DNA of 64,000 nt from Liolophura sinensis (GCF_032854445.1 NC_088302.1:49880046-49944045); one strand, 5' to 3'. Numbered from the stretch's first letter, positions 27,301 through 42,300 are shown. The notes: generated by a model from the letters alone, not told the origin. Translations and numbers: made by a program.

Positions 27301-30300
27301 AAGGATTGATTGATGCATGTAGATCATGGCGATGTCTACAAACATTTCACTCACGCCATGTGGATTCGCAGTCAGTATTTTGGCAAGATAGGAGGTGAAG
27401 GAGAACATTGACTTTTCTACAATGAGGATAAATATGCATGACATATCTACCTGGCGTATCCGTTGCTATACCTATTTTTGCAAAAACTATTTTTCAAATG
27501 ACTCCTATCGGCCGGAGTTTTCGTTACTTCGCGTTGTTACCGTTTGGAGTTGTAATTGTATGTTAACATTCCACGAAAGAACCAATGCTGGCGCAAGTCT
27601 TTGAAAAATAGCCTTCTGTACGTTTGTCTTTAATACAGGCGCAGTTGAATATGTAACAAAACCACACAATCATACTTAAATGGTTTTAATGTAAAAGACA
27701 TAACATATAAGACGTTATTGCATTGAAATGCCAGGTCCCCCGAGGTGTATGTCATCACACACACGACTTCGTTACAAACGTTATATATATATTATATGCA
27801 TGTATTTAAGTTTGCGATAAAAGGTAAAAAAATGAGTTTAAATAAGTAATCAATGTGCAAGAATGATACGACGTCCACACACATTATCATATATATTATA
27901 CATGTATGTTGTAGAAATATTTTAGTTCAAAGCAAAACGTAAAAATTCAAAACCAAATAAACGAGATCTGCACAAAAGTCATTCTTTCCTGTTGAAGTAA
28001 TAACGTGTTGACGTGAAAAGTTCAGCCATGATTATGTAACAGTCAATCAACAAAGTCAGTGCAAGGCAAAGAACTAATTTAATGGCACCTAGCTAAAGTT
28101 TTACACTTTTATGTAGGCGATCTTGTTTTTAATCACTCAGAATCTCTACGAATTCCATCGGCATTTCCACTGATTCGACATCGCTTATTTCTGAATCATC
28201 AGACACACTGTCTGCGTCACTATCAGTTTCTGAAATATACAGATGACTGTCATCCTCTAACAGAGGATTTCGGCTGGATGAGAATGGAGTGGGCATTATG
28301 GCTGGTCCAGGCTCGCTAGAACCTCCAGATTTGGCGACTTGCTTCGCCTTTCCACTTTTTCTTCTTGGTGTTGACAGATACTGTGACACTGCTCTATCCA
28401 CCAGGCTTGTTTCATACTCGCTGTCCAGTTTTTCGAGCGATGGCAGGTTTATCCTGAGTACAAGCAGGTCATCCAGTGTACCCTTGCTCATGGACGTTCT
28501 GGCATCTGTCAAGGTCCGGCCGCAAACACTGAAACCGCGTTCCACCGTTGCAGAACTCCAAGCAAAACAAAGGCACAATTCTATCAGCAGTAGGATGTTG
28601 GGATACTTAGAGACATAATGCTGAAAGACTGTTTTCCACAGCTGCAAGGGGTTGCGGAATTTTCTGTACTTCGCAGCAACAACGGCCTTCAGCTGTCTGA
28701 ACTCCGATTGGGCCTTTTTCATGTCGTACTCATGATACCCCAGCGGCTCTTGAAAATGCTCACTCAGCTTCTGGATTTTGTCAAGACCAAATGTCTTTTC
28801 TTCGAAGTCCCAGCATCTGTGGTCAGCTATTTGAACAGATGCATAGATTTCTTGTTCAGAGAGGAAAGGAGCAAATCTCGCATCAATAGCTTCAGATATT
28901 GCTGGGATCAGAGTCTCTTTAACTCTCCGGACATTTGCTTTTCCTTGGCGCACAAACTTGATGTCGTAGTCCTGTTTCACAATAGTGCAGTATTTTTCGA
29001 CCTGTCTCTTTTGTTTTTCGTTTAGTTTTTCCTTGAAGGCAAGCGTCGCTGGCAAGTTTGTTGCTTTGGCCGATAGTTTCACACTGTCACTCTCGGCTGT
29101 CCCTTCCGTATCGAACGGCAAGTCTTCTTCAGTTGCCGTCAATTCACGAAGGTTGGTTTTTGCCTCTGAAATCGATTCAATGACGTCTGTTATTAGTGAC
29201 GTTGGGGTTTGCAGGACGTATGACATTTGAGCTGTGACCCTCAGGACTTGCATGTAGAAGTTAAGACTGCTGAGATAGGAGTATGACAAGAACTTTCGTA
29301 GGTATCCACGGAGTTTGCTACCGTTTCTGTCTTGCACGCGCCTGGTGTTTCTATCATATTTTCACAATACAAGCAGAGGGGCAAAAAGTTAATCACCATG
29401 GCCTTGCATGCCCTGTACTTGTGATTTTGAAATCTCGTCCCGTGCGCCTTCGTGAAAGCGACGCAAGTAACGCCCAATGCGATTGCTGTCCGCTGTGAAT
29501 ATTCGTTTGGCTTTGCACTGTTTCTGAAGTGATAATACATTTGTGTCATGATTTCGTCCACTTCTTCGAACGATTTGTCAGAGGCAAAGGCATCTTTAAT
29601 GGCCAACTCCAGACGATGGTTTGAACAATGTACCACGAGCAGCCACTCTCGTTCAGCCTTCAGTTGGGTACATGCGCCATTATATTTCCCCATGTTTACA
29701 CTGGCGCCGTCAGTGCAGATGCTCACCATCAGTTTGTCATGCCTTTCCTTCGGCACCTCACAGGAATCCAAAAATGCCTGATCGTAGGCCTGCTTTAAAC
29801 TTCGAGCATCTTCCCCTCCGATCTCGGCCATATCCTGGCACTTTACAAGGAGCTCTACAGTGCATCCGTTCACTGCAATTTTTGCATAGATTAGCTCCTT
29901 TTCTGAACCCGTCTTCCTGGCCTGGGAGCCGTCCATAAGGCCCGAGAAGAAGTTGGAGCGGAGCAGCATTTTTGCAATGTCCTGTCGGAGTATTGCGGCC
30001 ATTATAGAAACGAACTGGCGACAACATTTGTCAGTGTCTTTTCCGCTTAACAGTTTGATTCCATTCTTGCGCTGTAGCGTAACAAGACTACGAAAGTCAG
30101 AAAACGGCCTTTCATGCCGGACAATGCAAAGGGCGGTGTTGAATAGGTGCCTATATGCTGTGCTTGAAGTTTGGTCGATAAGAATATCAATGCGGCGTTG
30201 ACCAGATCCACTGGGAGGCCTTAAACAAAAGGGAGAGAAAATCATTTAGAAACTCGAGCTTAAACATTACAAATTATAATCTATATACGATGAACAACAC

Positions 30301-33300
30301 ATGCACACCAGTGTAACTATATGCATACGGCACCTATATTTTAAATATTTTCGTGATTATATTTAACAAGTTATTATTATATTCTACATTATTACATCAG
30401 TGTGTATCATTTTCCTATACAGTTACATTTATTTTAAACTTTAAATTTAATGTCTTTAAATGGTACGTACCCTGCCTGTGGAGCACTGCTCGTTGATGCC
30501 ACGGGTGATTTGCCAAATCTTTGCTTGGCCCAGTCATGCAGTCCACCAGGTTTGATATGACGAGATAAGTTTCCTCGGTGGACGCACTCAACACCGTCTG
30601 CCAGGTTCACAATGCCATTAAACGCTGCACCTTTCACATTTCGCCTTGCCGCCTCTGCCCTGATAGCTGCCAAGTTGTCCGCACATATTTTGCACTGCAG
30701 TTTAGTGATATTACCATCACTGTCAGTTGCCAAAACTCTGAACTCTTCCTTGAAAGGCCACTTTTCGAAGGTTTTTTGATGGACAGTCTCTGGCTTTTTG
30801 GTAGCCATCAAAACATATTTATACACAAATAACGATTAAAATCTAAGCAATATTCGTCAGCTCCTCAAAAGATTCTGCTCGACGTAGCGCCAATATTCCG
30901 CTCTGGACTGTGACAAACATCTACAGCGCGGCGCCTCTGTCAATATTCTAATTAGCAGTTAAAACGATTGGCTATTATTTCTGGCGACCGTTGACCCAAC
31001 GGTGGAATGCCATGGACTTTAACCTTGTTTTGATTACCTTGTTTTGCGATCGAGTAAACGGACACATGTACACATATATTGCATTCTATTAATACATACA
31101 TGTACATTGTCTTTCCAGCAGAACCGATATCAATAGAATAAGAGATGGACAGATATGAATATGAAGACAAAAACTTAGCTGGCATTGTTTTAATCGCCTG
31201 AAAGAGACGCGGCACCAGATTTCTAGACAGCAGCAGAACAAGGGACCTTTGAGTTTAGGTTTGCAAGCCAATTCAAGCAAAATAATCCATGCAATGCATT
31301 TTAAGATTGGCCTTGTGATATATGATACAAGTACGTATTCTCTTCAAAGTTTTCATTGACAGTTATGAAATTCCTAGATCGAAGTACAACAGACGCGTAT
31401 TGGAACAACCTCACCACCCCTTTAGTTTCCAATAATTGGAATCGTCCAGATCACAGCATATGCATGCCTGTCAGTGTTGTTGGACCCTAAACTTCTGGTT
31501 GGTAAAGATACATGGGTATCAGTGAACGTTAAACTACACCTTCTGTGCGCCGCGCTTGGACAGTGACCCAATTAACTGTTTTATTTTTGTGATGACCAAA
31601 TGTCTTTTGCGTCCTGACCCACGGCTCATAGCGCATGCATGCATTTCCCTTCGCGCCGCACTGCGACAAGCTCCCCTTTGACTGAGCGGTTGCATTTTCG
31701 GCAGCGGCAGACACTACGTACACGTTCACTCCTAATCTGCCGAAATTATTTATCGGTCCCCTGTGGCTTTTATGGTAACCGACGTTTCGGTCCCCCTTTT
31801 TTCGAATGAGGTGATCGACACGTGATCGGTCGGTTCGATCTCCTCTTATGTCGAGGGCTGAAGTTCATTGTCCATCATGGATGACAGGATAAGTCAACCT
31901 CAGATAGCATAAACAGATGTTCATTGTCCATCATGGACGACAGGGTAAGTCGACCTCAGACAGCATAAACAGGTGTTCATTGTCCACCATGGACGACAGG
32001 GTAAGTCAACCTCAGACAGCATAAACAGGTGTTCATTGTCCACCATGGAGGACAGGGTAAGTCAATCTCAGACAGCATAAACAGATGTTCATTGTCCATT
32101 GGGTAAGTCAATCTCAGATAGCATAAACAGATGTTCACTGTCCCTCACGGATGACAGGACAAGTCAACCTCAGATAGCATAAACAGATGTTCATTGTCCA
32201 TCATGAAGGACAGGGTCAGTAGACCTCAAATAGCATAAACAGATGTTCATTGTCTATCATGGACCACAGGGTAAGTCAACCTCAGATAGCATAAACAGAT
32301 GTTCACTGCCCATCATGGACGACAGGGTAAGTCTCAGATAGCATAAACAGAAGTTCATTGTCCATCATGAATGACAGGGTAAGTCAATCTCAGATAGCAT
32401 AAACAGATGTTCACTGTCCCTCACGGATGACAGGACAAGTCAACCTCAGATAGCATAAACAGATGTTCATTGTCCATCATGGATGACAGGGTAAGTCAAT
32501 CTCAGATAGCATAAACAGATGTTCACTGTCCCTCACGGATGACAGGACAAGTCAACCTCAGATAGCATAAACAGAAGTTCATTGCCCATCATGGACGACA
32601 GGGTAAGTCTCAGATAGCATAAACAGAAGTTTATTGTCCATCATGGATGACAGGGTAAGTCAATCTCAGATAGCATAAACAGATGTTCATTGTCCCTCAC
32701 AAAAGACAGGATAAGTCAACCTCAGATAGCATAAACAGATGTTCATTGTCCATCATGAAGGACAGGGTCAATCGACCTCAGATAGCATAAACAGATGTTC
32801 ATTGTCCCTCACGGATGACAAGACAAATCAACCTCAGACAGCATAAACAGATGTTCATTGTCCATCACAGATGACAGGGTCAGTCAACCTCAGATAGCAT
32901 AAACAGATGTTCATTGTCCATCATGGACGACAGGGTCAGTCGACCTCAGACAGCATAAACAGATGTTCATTGTCCATCACGGACCACAGGCTCTGTCAAC
33001 CTCAGATAGCATAAACAGATGTTCACTGCCCCTCACGGATGACAGGACAAGTCAACCTCAGATAGCATAAACAGATGTTCATTGTCCACCATGGACGACA
33101 GGGTCAGTCAACCTCAGATAGCATAAACAGATGTTCATTGTCCATCATGGACGACAGGGTAAGTCAATCTCAGATAGCATGAACAGATGTTCACTGTCCC
33201 TCACGGATGACAGGACAAGTCAACCTCAGATAGCATAAACAGATGTTCATTGTCCACCATGGACCACAGGGTCAGTCAACCTCAGATAGCATAAACAGAT

Positions 33301-36300
33301 GTTCATTGTCCACCATGGAGGACAGGGTCAGTCAACCTCAGACAGCATAAACAGATGTTCATTGTCCATCATGGAGAACAGGGTAAGTCAATCTCAGATA
33401 GCATTAACAGATAAATAACACTACAACTAACATATTCTGGTGATGATACTGCATCCATTCTCACACCAAATACTGACCTGTTCAAGAAGACAAAGTAAGA
33501 CGGGATCATGTAGAAGGGAAGTTTCTGTTTGAGCGATGCCCGTATGTCCTTCTTTGTCGTCTCACCTTCAGGGACGATGTAGGCCACCAAGAACTTGTCA
33601 TCCCCTTCCTCCCCTTTGACAACAACAACACAGGCATTCACTGCTGCCAACTCCATAAGTGCAGACTCAACTGCCTGTTAAGGTGACAAAAAATCCTCAC
33701 AATTCACTAAATACTGTAAAAGTAAATTACAGCATAAAAAAAATCAGGAATATACATACATGTACATGTAAATAAAATACCCTGTGACAAATATGTATTA
33801 GTGAAAAGGTTGTAGAAAACAAACAAAACTTTCACTGGGTGGCATCAACTGATTTCATCAAGTTTACAAAAAAAAACACAGAATAACCTAATGCCCAGAC
33901 AGCCAGTAATTTTTTTTTTGATATTCTTTCTGACAAAATATATTATCAGATATGACACAAGTGCTGATGAAATATGAAGCCTTTTCTGGCATACCTGAAC
34001 TTCAATAGAATAGCCTCGGATTTTGACCATGGTGTCACATCTTCCACAGATTTCCAGGCGTTTGTCAGAGAGACAGTACCCCCAGTCCCCTGTGCAGTAC
34101 AGCTTAGTGGAGCACTGGTCTTGGTGGGACGCCGGGCAGTCCACAAACCGGGCCTTATTAAGGATAGGTCTCTCCAGGTAACCTAGTGATAGTGTGGGGC
34201 CTCCCACTGCAATCTACAACCATCGAAGTGAAACAATCATTCATCGTATTGTAATTCATAGAGGAAAGCCACGCCAATCAGCAGTTATACCGGCTTTACC
34301 ATTATACCGCAGGAATGTCACAGCAAAGGAATGTCACAGCACAGAAATTAGTTTGTTTATTTATTTAATTTCATCAGATATCTGATATCCTTTCATCAGA
34401 TGCACCTCCTGACCTAAGACTGCTGTCAAAGCACTGTCTGTTGTCACTGCTTTAACTGAATGAGCCATCACAGTTTAAGATAGCTAAGATGCCAAAATGT
34501 ACAAGTGTAGAAATATCAATGTATGTGTAGTTACACTACTTTCATAATTGTAGATGACATGCAAGTTAATGACTGGCACTATTACAACAGCTCTCCTACT
34601 CGATAAAACTTTATATGACCAAATTAAGACAGCCTTACCTCTCCTGAAACACCCACGGGTTGTGGTTCTAAGTCAGAGTTCATGATCAACACTGTCACCC
34701 CAGGCAACAGCTTTCCTACAGGACAAAACTTCCTCTTTGTTAGCTCCTCCTGAGGAAAAACCATGCAGAATGAGAATAACATTTCCTACTTACCCACTTC
34801 ATGATTTACATTACCAAGACAGTCTGACTTTGTTGAGAGAGAAAAAAATAGAGGGTCTAATCAAGAAACATAATGCCAGTTAACTTTCTGAAGAGTGCAA
34901 ATAACCAGTAAAATTACAACATATTTCACGAAATATAATATCACAGACATACCACCAAGCAATTCTGACACTGAGGACATTGTTTTGTAGTGAGTTTTTA
35001 GTTTGTCTGTCTCAAATGGGAAGACTAATTATGTTAAATGTACATATGACAACTTTCTTCAACTCATTTCTCGACCACCCCACCCCCTCAACCAGCCAAG
35101 GAAAATGTCAGAGATGTCATATCAACAAGTGCTAGCTGCTGGAGATGTAAGAATTATTACAATATTCGTTACCTTGTTCTTTTTGTAATATTCATTCAGG
35201 TTTTCATCTGCCACATCATGGCACTCTGATATACTGTACAGATTAATGAATTGTATCCATGGCAACAGTTTCAAACAACGTTGAAACAGCGAAGTGGTCA
35301 CCACTTCTCCACAAAATACAATTTGTCTGAAATTAAGAGAAGATTCATTAAAGAAATTGTACACATTAAATCTGAAGAAAGTATTAACCATAGCACAAGC
35401 CAGCATTATGGATGACAGGTATTTTAAAGTGAAAGACGGCACCTGACCAACGTTTATGTCCACTGAAAGACTACTGTTCTTCAACAGGCATTAAATATTT
35501 TACATTTTTTTGAACCCAGCAAAAGTTTAGAAAATTGGACATACTGGAAGAATATTTCTTCCACTACTTGAACTGTTGATACAGTTGGCCTACTACATCA
35601 TTTACAAGGAACTCCAGCGACGCTGTTTCAATAGCCTACAGCTGCTGATGCAAGGCCGGGGTTTTCTTGGTTCAGGGTTGTGCTGCTGATTTTGACCACT
35701 ATTAAATGTTTACAAAATTAAAATAGGATTGTGGTAAAACTACATTCATGCTCAATTCTGAAACAAATGGAAAAAATGTAAGCATCACTGAAGCTGTAGC
35801 TTCTCAGATGAAAGCAGTGCTGACCTAGTTATCACTGACATTGACTTGAACACGGTGTTCCAATAACTTAACTGTATTTCATAAAACAAAACAGAAAAAA
35901 ACACCCTTTGTATATGTGAAAGGCAAAGGAGCAAAACTTTAATTCTTCAGTCATAATAAATATCGAGAAAAAAATGATATCATAATATTTAATTAATTTT
36001 AAGCTTTGTCAGATGAGATGCCATTCTCCCATTCCCATAAACCTTTGGCATCCCTAATGAATTTTGCACTGAGTGATATTTGTTGTTTACAAATGGCTGA
36101 CTAAATACTGAAAAGGTTGACAAAAAATATATTTGGGGAGATGAATGCAGTTTGGGCCGACATAATTTGTGATACCATCACTGAATATTACACGGCTTGT
36201 AAATCAACTGACTTTATGTCTGTGGAGGTTCGTAAATGATGCAGACCTGCCCCACAACACTCCATGAAATGGCCCTTTGGCTACACGTACATAAATCGTT

Positions 36301-39300
36301 GTAAACGACCTCACAATGATGTTTTATGCAGCAGGTCTATGTTATCATATGTGACTTCATGGAGTGAATGGGTAAAGGCTATGTCACATCTTAGGCCGCA
36401 CAATCTGATAGAAATGTGTCTGATTGCATAAAATTCACAGGATGGCAGCCTCGACTCACACCAGCCATTTGTGCAATATTGCCATTTTGTTCGTTCTACA
36501 TGTTATTCAGTGAAAAAAATAATACAGTTTGATACTTTTTAGAAAACTTGAGTGTCCTGCTTTTGACTAAGATATGTTTAACCAGGTGTTGTCTTTTCCT
36601 TTAATTAACTCCAGAACACAATTTACTCTGGAAAATTTGCTAAAAGTTAGAGTCACTTACAATCTCCCTAAAAGTTTCGTGGTTTATCATGGAAGGCAAT
36701 TAAGTACAGTACTCTAGCAACAGAGTAGACTGTGAGTATATATCAGAATATATACCGCCAATCACTGATTCAAGTGACTTTTAGGTTTTAATGTAAGAAA
36801 GACTATTTGTCAAATTTAATATTTTCAAGTTGGTTCAATGTTTTCAAGAAAGTAAAGACAGGTACTTACACATGTATAAAATTGGTTTCATTAATTTTTT
36901 ACCTGTAATTTAAAAAATCGGTGCATGTCAAAAATAAGCTGTGCAGGTAGTTTTAAAATCCAGATGCACGGTGTGAATGTAATTTTTTCTTTCCTAAATA
37001 CAAACCCTGGTTACCATGGTAGTTACAAGCTAGTAGGGCTATGTACAACTTCAGAAATAGGGTACAAAAGACCAGAATTACAATGCCAGACAAATCATGG
37101 GAAATACCTCAACGATTTCAGCGTATCTACATCAATGTTTTCTGTATTGAGAACAGCCTCGAGCAGTGATGGGGTGAACAGCATCCTGGTGATTTTGTTG
37201 TCCTTCACAAACTTACACAAGAGTGGAGGATCATAGATGATTGTGTCAGGTATGATGTACAAAGGGATACCTGCAAACAGATTTACCTGTATTTTATTTT
37301 AGCACCTTACTCAGACAAAGACAACAAAAATACCTAAGAAACTTTTCAACTAATGGTTAAATTTTTATCACATTGCCTGATACAAACTGTGGGTACCATA
37401 TTTTAATCATTTTGTTTGGCTGACTAAGCAAGTCCCAAGAGTTACATTTTACGCTAGTACAGTTCTTGGCAAATGACATGGTTGCACCAGATATTTTAAC
37501 CAACCAATCAACTGGAATAATGTGAAAACAAAAATATGTTGATGACTGTTGACGTAGTCATGAGATTAACATCAATGCATACATGTACACATGCAGATAT
37601 TCAGAGAGAAATAAATTCATGACATCCCCCCAAGTGCTTCAAACTGATGACTTCATGACAGGGTCATTTATTCATGACAATTCAGGTTTTTTTCATGACT
37701 GTTGCAACCCTGCAATTAGGTTTTTTTTTTGTTTTTTTTTTTTTGCATCAAGCTATCACTGGATCACTTATGGTTGTCCTGTATATCAGGAGACATGATG
37801 TGTTCCTGGTGAATGGGCTAGTTTCCCTCTGGGCCCTCAACAGTTTGGATTCCCAACATGTAGAAAAAAAAAATGAATCAAATACTAAAATTACTCAAAT
37901 AACCTAAATGAATCCAAACTAATCATTTGTAACAAGAAAATGCAGAATAGGGGGCATATATTACATAATATAATCATGCTCATCCGTCACTCACGCAATT
38001 TTGGGGGACAGACAGTACATGTACCTTTCAGTAATGGACGCATCATTTCCCAAATGAAGAAAACATTGACTGCCTCTCTGTCATTCTCCTGATATGGATA
38101 TTTCACATGTCTCCAGTGGTAGGAGAATACAGCTCCTCTGTGAGGACACATAATACCTGAAATAAAAAAACAAAAACACAATCATTAGTTTATATTTATA
38201 GCAACCTATTTACAAGCATCACTTTTTTACTGAAATTTCTTTCGTCCATGAAAGTGTTGCATAAGTTACATAGGCACAATCTTTTTCAGCCACGTCTTTA
38301 AAGAGGAAGCAGTCCTGTATTTCTGTCCTTAGACTTTCAGCTACCATTATATGTTCTAACGTAACAGAATATAGAATGAGTAAATATATGCAAGAAGCAA
38401 ATGGAAACTATACATTAGGATTTGTCATAATGCTTCATTAAGTACTCATGTCCATATATCATACACATGTTCATCAAATGTTTATGATTTTAATTTTACT
38501 GTAGTTCGGGGAAAACATATTTTCTGTTCCTAACAGCTTCTGCTAGGGGAACCGATTTGCCTGTAATAATTTTAGTACTTACGGCATTTCATCAAATAAA
38601 TTTTGGTGTTTGGTGTTTCTTGCAGATCTAATTTTCATTTATTTTGTAAATCAAAAATTCCCATAATTCCTCAGCCTTTTTATTTAAAATGTACAAAATG
38701 TCACTGAATGATTGAGGTATCTGACTGCACGCCATGGAAAAAAAGAAGGGAGAAAACTGGGTATTCTAAAATTTGTCAGTTTGAGTTATGTCCCCTGAAG
38801 ATTACAAAGCAGCAAGTATTAAATACAACTTTCACAACAGCCTTGCAATCAACGAATCACATCTTCCTTTGTCTGTCCTACATGTAATTCATTGGCTGTG
38901 TTACTTCCTGTCCATATATCACTGACGGCTCACTGTACACACAGAGATCAAAAAAGGTCCATTTTTCACGGGACCACTCGTGGCAACAAAGTACAAGGGT
39001 CTAATGACATCTTAGCCACAATTTGAAGGCTCACAACTCCAGTTTTCTGATGATTAACTCTGTTCAATGTTTACTAAGCAGTACTGAGTGAGTAGCCAAG
39101 GCTTCTTTTGTGCGAAACAGACTTTCAGTTCCATGAATTTTTAACCTGGGAACCAAATCAGGCAATTTGTAACAGGGAGCACTCCCATACAGAGACTCTG
39201 CAGAATCTGGATATTTATACACAGGTGTTATTGTATTATGTTTAGAATTGAACTAAAGCTAAAATGCAAATCAGATGCTTCTTCCCAGCATGAATGTTGC

Positions 39301-42300
39301 AGGGGGCGAGATTACTGAACAAGGCTTTTAACCTGTGAACTGTTATCAATTTTGTACTTGCCGACGGGAGGAAAAGTTACACTATAGGAAATCACAGGTG
39401 AAGTAGTGGTCAAAACTTAGATTAACATACAGTTGGCCACCAGTGGAAAAATTTGCCCTTAGAAAGTAAAACGTTTGCAAACCATCTCTGTTTGATGGTG
39501 AAAAAGTTAACTAGCAAATCTGTTATTTCTAACAAGGCATCTTTCAAAGTATGACTAACCCACATAAACTGAGATACCAAACCCACCTAAACTGAGAGAC
39601 CAAACCCACCTAAACTGAGAGACCAAACCTACCTAAACTGAGGGACCAAACCCACCTAAACTGAGAGACCAAAAAATCATTTTTCTTCTATTCTAAGGTT
39701 TATATCAAAAAATAAACAAATATTCTTGTCATATCTGTTGGTTTACTGTTCTTTACACAGCATTTCTTTTTGGTTAAACCCTACATGACTTGTTATTAAA
39801 CAGTGACAGATGAAGACACAGACACCAGGGAGGAGGGGTGGAGGTGGGGGAGGGCAAATGAATACAATCAGGACTAAGAAAAATCGTTTTCGTCTGGGTA
39901 TGCACATGACAATCTGATTAAAGGAGAGAGCATTAGAGGCGTAGCTCTGTTAACGGCAACTACCTGTGCTACACTGTTTCATATTCTGCTGTACATGTAT
40001 ATAGGAGCAGCAGACAAAGTTAGTTAATAAGCAACTGTAGCCCTGCGTTCAAGGCTTATAGAAACCTGTGTTTATAGGAGAACAGAGGGAGTCCTCAAAA
40101 CAGAAGAATTATGACAAATCTGGTAAAATCGCCAGAGGAACATGATTATCAACAATATTCTTGTCCTCCTACATGTGGAAAAATTGTTGTCCTGCATGAA
40201 AGTTTTGTAACCAGGAAGATTACAAGAAATAGGTATAAATTTAGCATCAGTGAAGTCCACAAATCTCAAAAAAAAAAAAAAAGTCACAGAAATTTTAGAC
40301 CTGCAGGGAGGCTATCCAGAGAAGAGAAGAAAGGCTCAGCACAATCACCCTGGAGCCTCCCACCAATGTCATCACAGGAAGTTCACGTCCATTTCATGTT
40401 GGTTTCCTCTCCGGCCGTAAGTGGGGAGGTCTCCCAGCAGCCTGCAAATGGTTGTGGGTTTTCCCCTGGGCTCTGCCCGGTTTCCTCACACCATAATGCC
40501 GGCCGCCCTTGTATGAGGGAAATATTCTTGAGTAGGGCATAAAACACCATTCAAATAAATAAATAAATAAATTAGACTAGGGAGTTGAAAAAAAACCTTG
40601 ACTTTTAATCCTTGTATGAGGAGCTTGAAAAAAGCTTAGCCAGACACTAACACTTTTCTCTCTCTCACAATAGCTCTCCTTACTTCGTACAGGCGAGCTA
40701 AAAAGTACTGAATGCGTCTATGACAATAAAACATATAAGGGAAAGCAGGTTGTACGTTTTACTATGTGTCTGCAACTTTCCACTCTGGCCTTCAGGGATA
40801 GAGATGTTGATGCTGCACAGCGCTGACCACAGATAGCTGTGGTACTGGTAGCCCCCAGGGGCCAATGCGAGCATCCTGCCGGGGAATTAAGATGCGTGTG
40901 TTTAACAGGTGTTAAGAGCAATGGAAAAGACAGCATGATGGAAATATTAATATACCCTAAAGATGTCCAATAGATGCATTTTCCAAAGAAGGTTCCTATT
41001 TCTTTAAAGTACACAAAAGAGTCTGCATTCCACTGAATTTGTACCCTTTCTTAAATGAAAGTTTGCCATATGCATATCTTTCAGGTACAAAGGGTAATTT
41101 TTAAACTCAAAATATGGCAGGACAGCTGCGTTGTAATAACAGGTAATAACTATAGTGGGAGTATTACCCATCTTGATGGGATGAAGAGCTGAGCCATGGG
41201 AGCCTCCCAGCTCAATATAGCTACCTATACACACCAACCTTGGACCACTATTCAATTTGTCATTAGCAAAAAAAGGTAGAGATTTGTGGCCTTTTAAATA
41301 TATCATTTTTCTTTTAAATACAACAATAGTATTTGCTTTCCAAATCTGCTGTCTTTTCCTACATGGACTCAGTATTATGATACAAATTAGTGTATTCGCA
41401 TGTGTAAATGCCACAATCCTGATTCCTGTAAGCGGGCCTGGCACAACCAAAACATAGCAAACAAATTCCACTTGGTGGTTGCTAGGGGACGATCTCTCCA
41501 ACATGTCAGGTATGAACTTGTACGTTTTGTAGTCCAGTTCTTGTTGTTTCACCCACAATCATCTATGACAGACATGACTGACTAAACTTTCCTCAAATAT
41601 TCACCGTTCACAGGTCACATCATTACTCAATTTATGTACCCTTATAGCCAACAAAATGGTTTTCTAGCCCTTGGAAAAGATGGAGAAAAGTGTGTCAGTA
41701 ACACATGCGAATACGGTATCAAATTACCTTAAATCCTCAACAAATTCAACCACAGACATAGTGGATGGTTGGCATATCACATATATGTTGTCTGTGTTAG
41801 AAAGGTTATTTTGTAATTCCTGTGAAAATCACATCTGCACAATACATTTTTGTCTCCAAAATCTCCAAATGAATAGTTTTTAAATTTCATAAAGATACTT
41901 TACCACTCGAACTAGCAGAGGATTTAGGGCACTTGTATATGTTATCTCACAATAAATGTCACTTACACTAATTGTGTAGTTGGGAAAGTAATACTATATT
42001 TTGTTTTTTATGACACTGATGCAACTTTCCGAAATTAAATATCCTAATCCTTCAACACTTTCCTATACAAAGAGCAACTTCCAATTTTTTGATTAGATTT
42101 TGCAGCCAAAACTACATTGGACAGGCCAATTTGAGGGTTTCACAAGCAGTATAATTTTACCAGTCTACACAGAATAATTCCTTCAGGATACGCTTGAATC
42201 AACACCTTGCCAACACACAAAAAGGTTGAAGAATTACAGTAATTCTACTAAGGAAAAAAGAAAATTCCTTACTTGTTCAACTTTATCACTTTACTGAAAT

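Larger units (their letters stand above)
26341..31860 (-). mobile_element. hAT-type DNA transposon, 5.5 kb, with 16-bp terminal inverted repeats
   Basis: The ends are CAGCCCTCGACATAAG and its exact complement. GAAGTTCA stands at both borders (26335-26342 and 31860-31867), overlapping the repeat ends, so the target duplication is between 5 bp (AAGTT, if ends are CAG...CTG) and 8 bp. Subterminal stretches carry repeated ATCGATCCCC, GGTAACCG and GGTGATCG-like blocks on both sides, probably transposase-binding sites. It carries a transposase gene on the minus strand. It lies inside the 56-bp minisatellite, whose register continues across it. Confidence 0.9.
22440..33477. other. 11-kb intron between coding exons 10 and 11
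   Basis: It is almost entirely repeat: SINE debris (22497-22815), the 56-bp minisatellite in two blocks and the hAT transposon. It separates the adenylation core from the carrier-domain exons. Confidence 0.85.

Noticed and set aside
28289-30201. Several plus-strand open frames of 80-135 residues
   Set aside because: They are antisense shadows of the hAT transposase exons.
40111-40542. Plus-strand 143-residue open frame
   Set aside because: Its second half is the translated SINE at 40383-40571; the first half has no recognisable domain.
41004-41558. Minus-strand 184-residue open frame in an intron
   Set aside because: No recognisable domain, composition like random AT-rich translation, and no splice phase that fits the gene.
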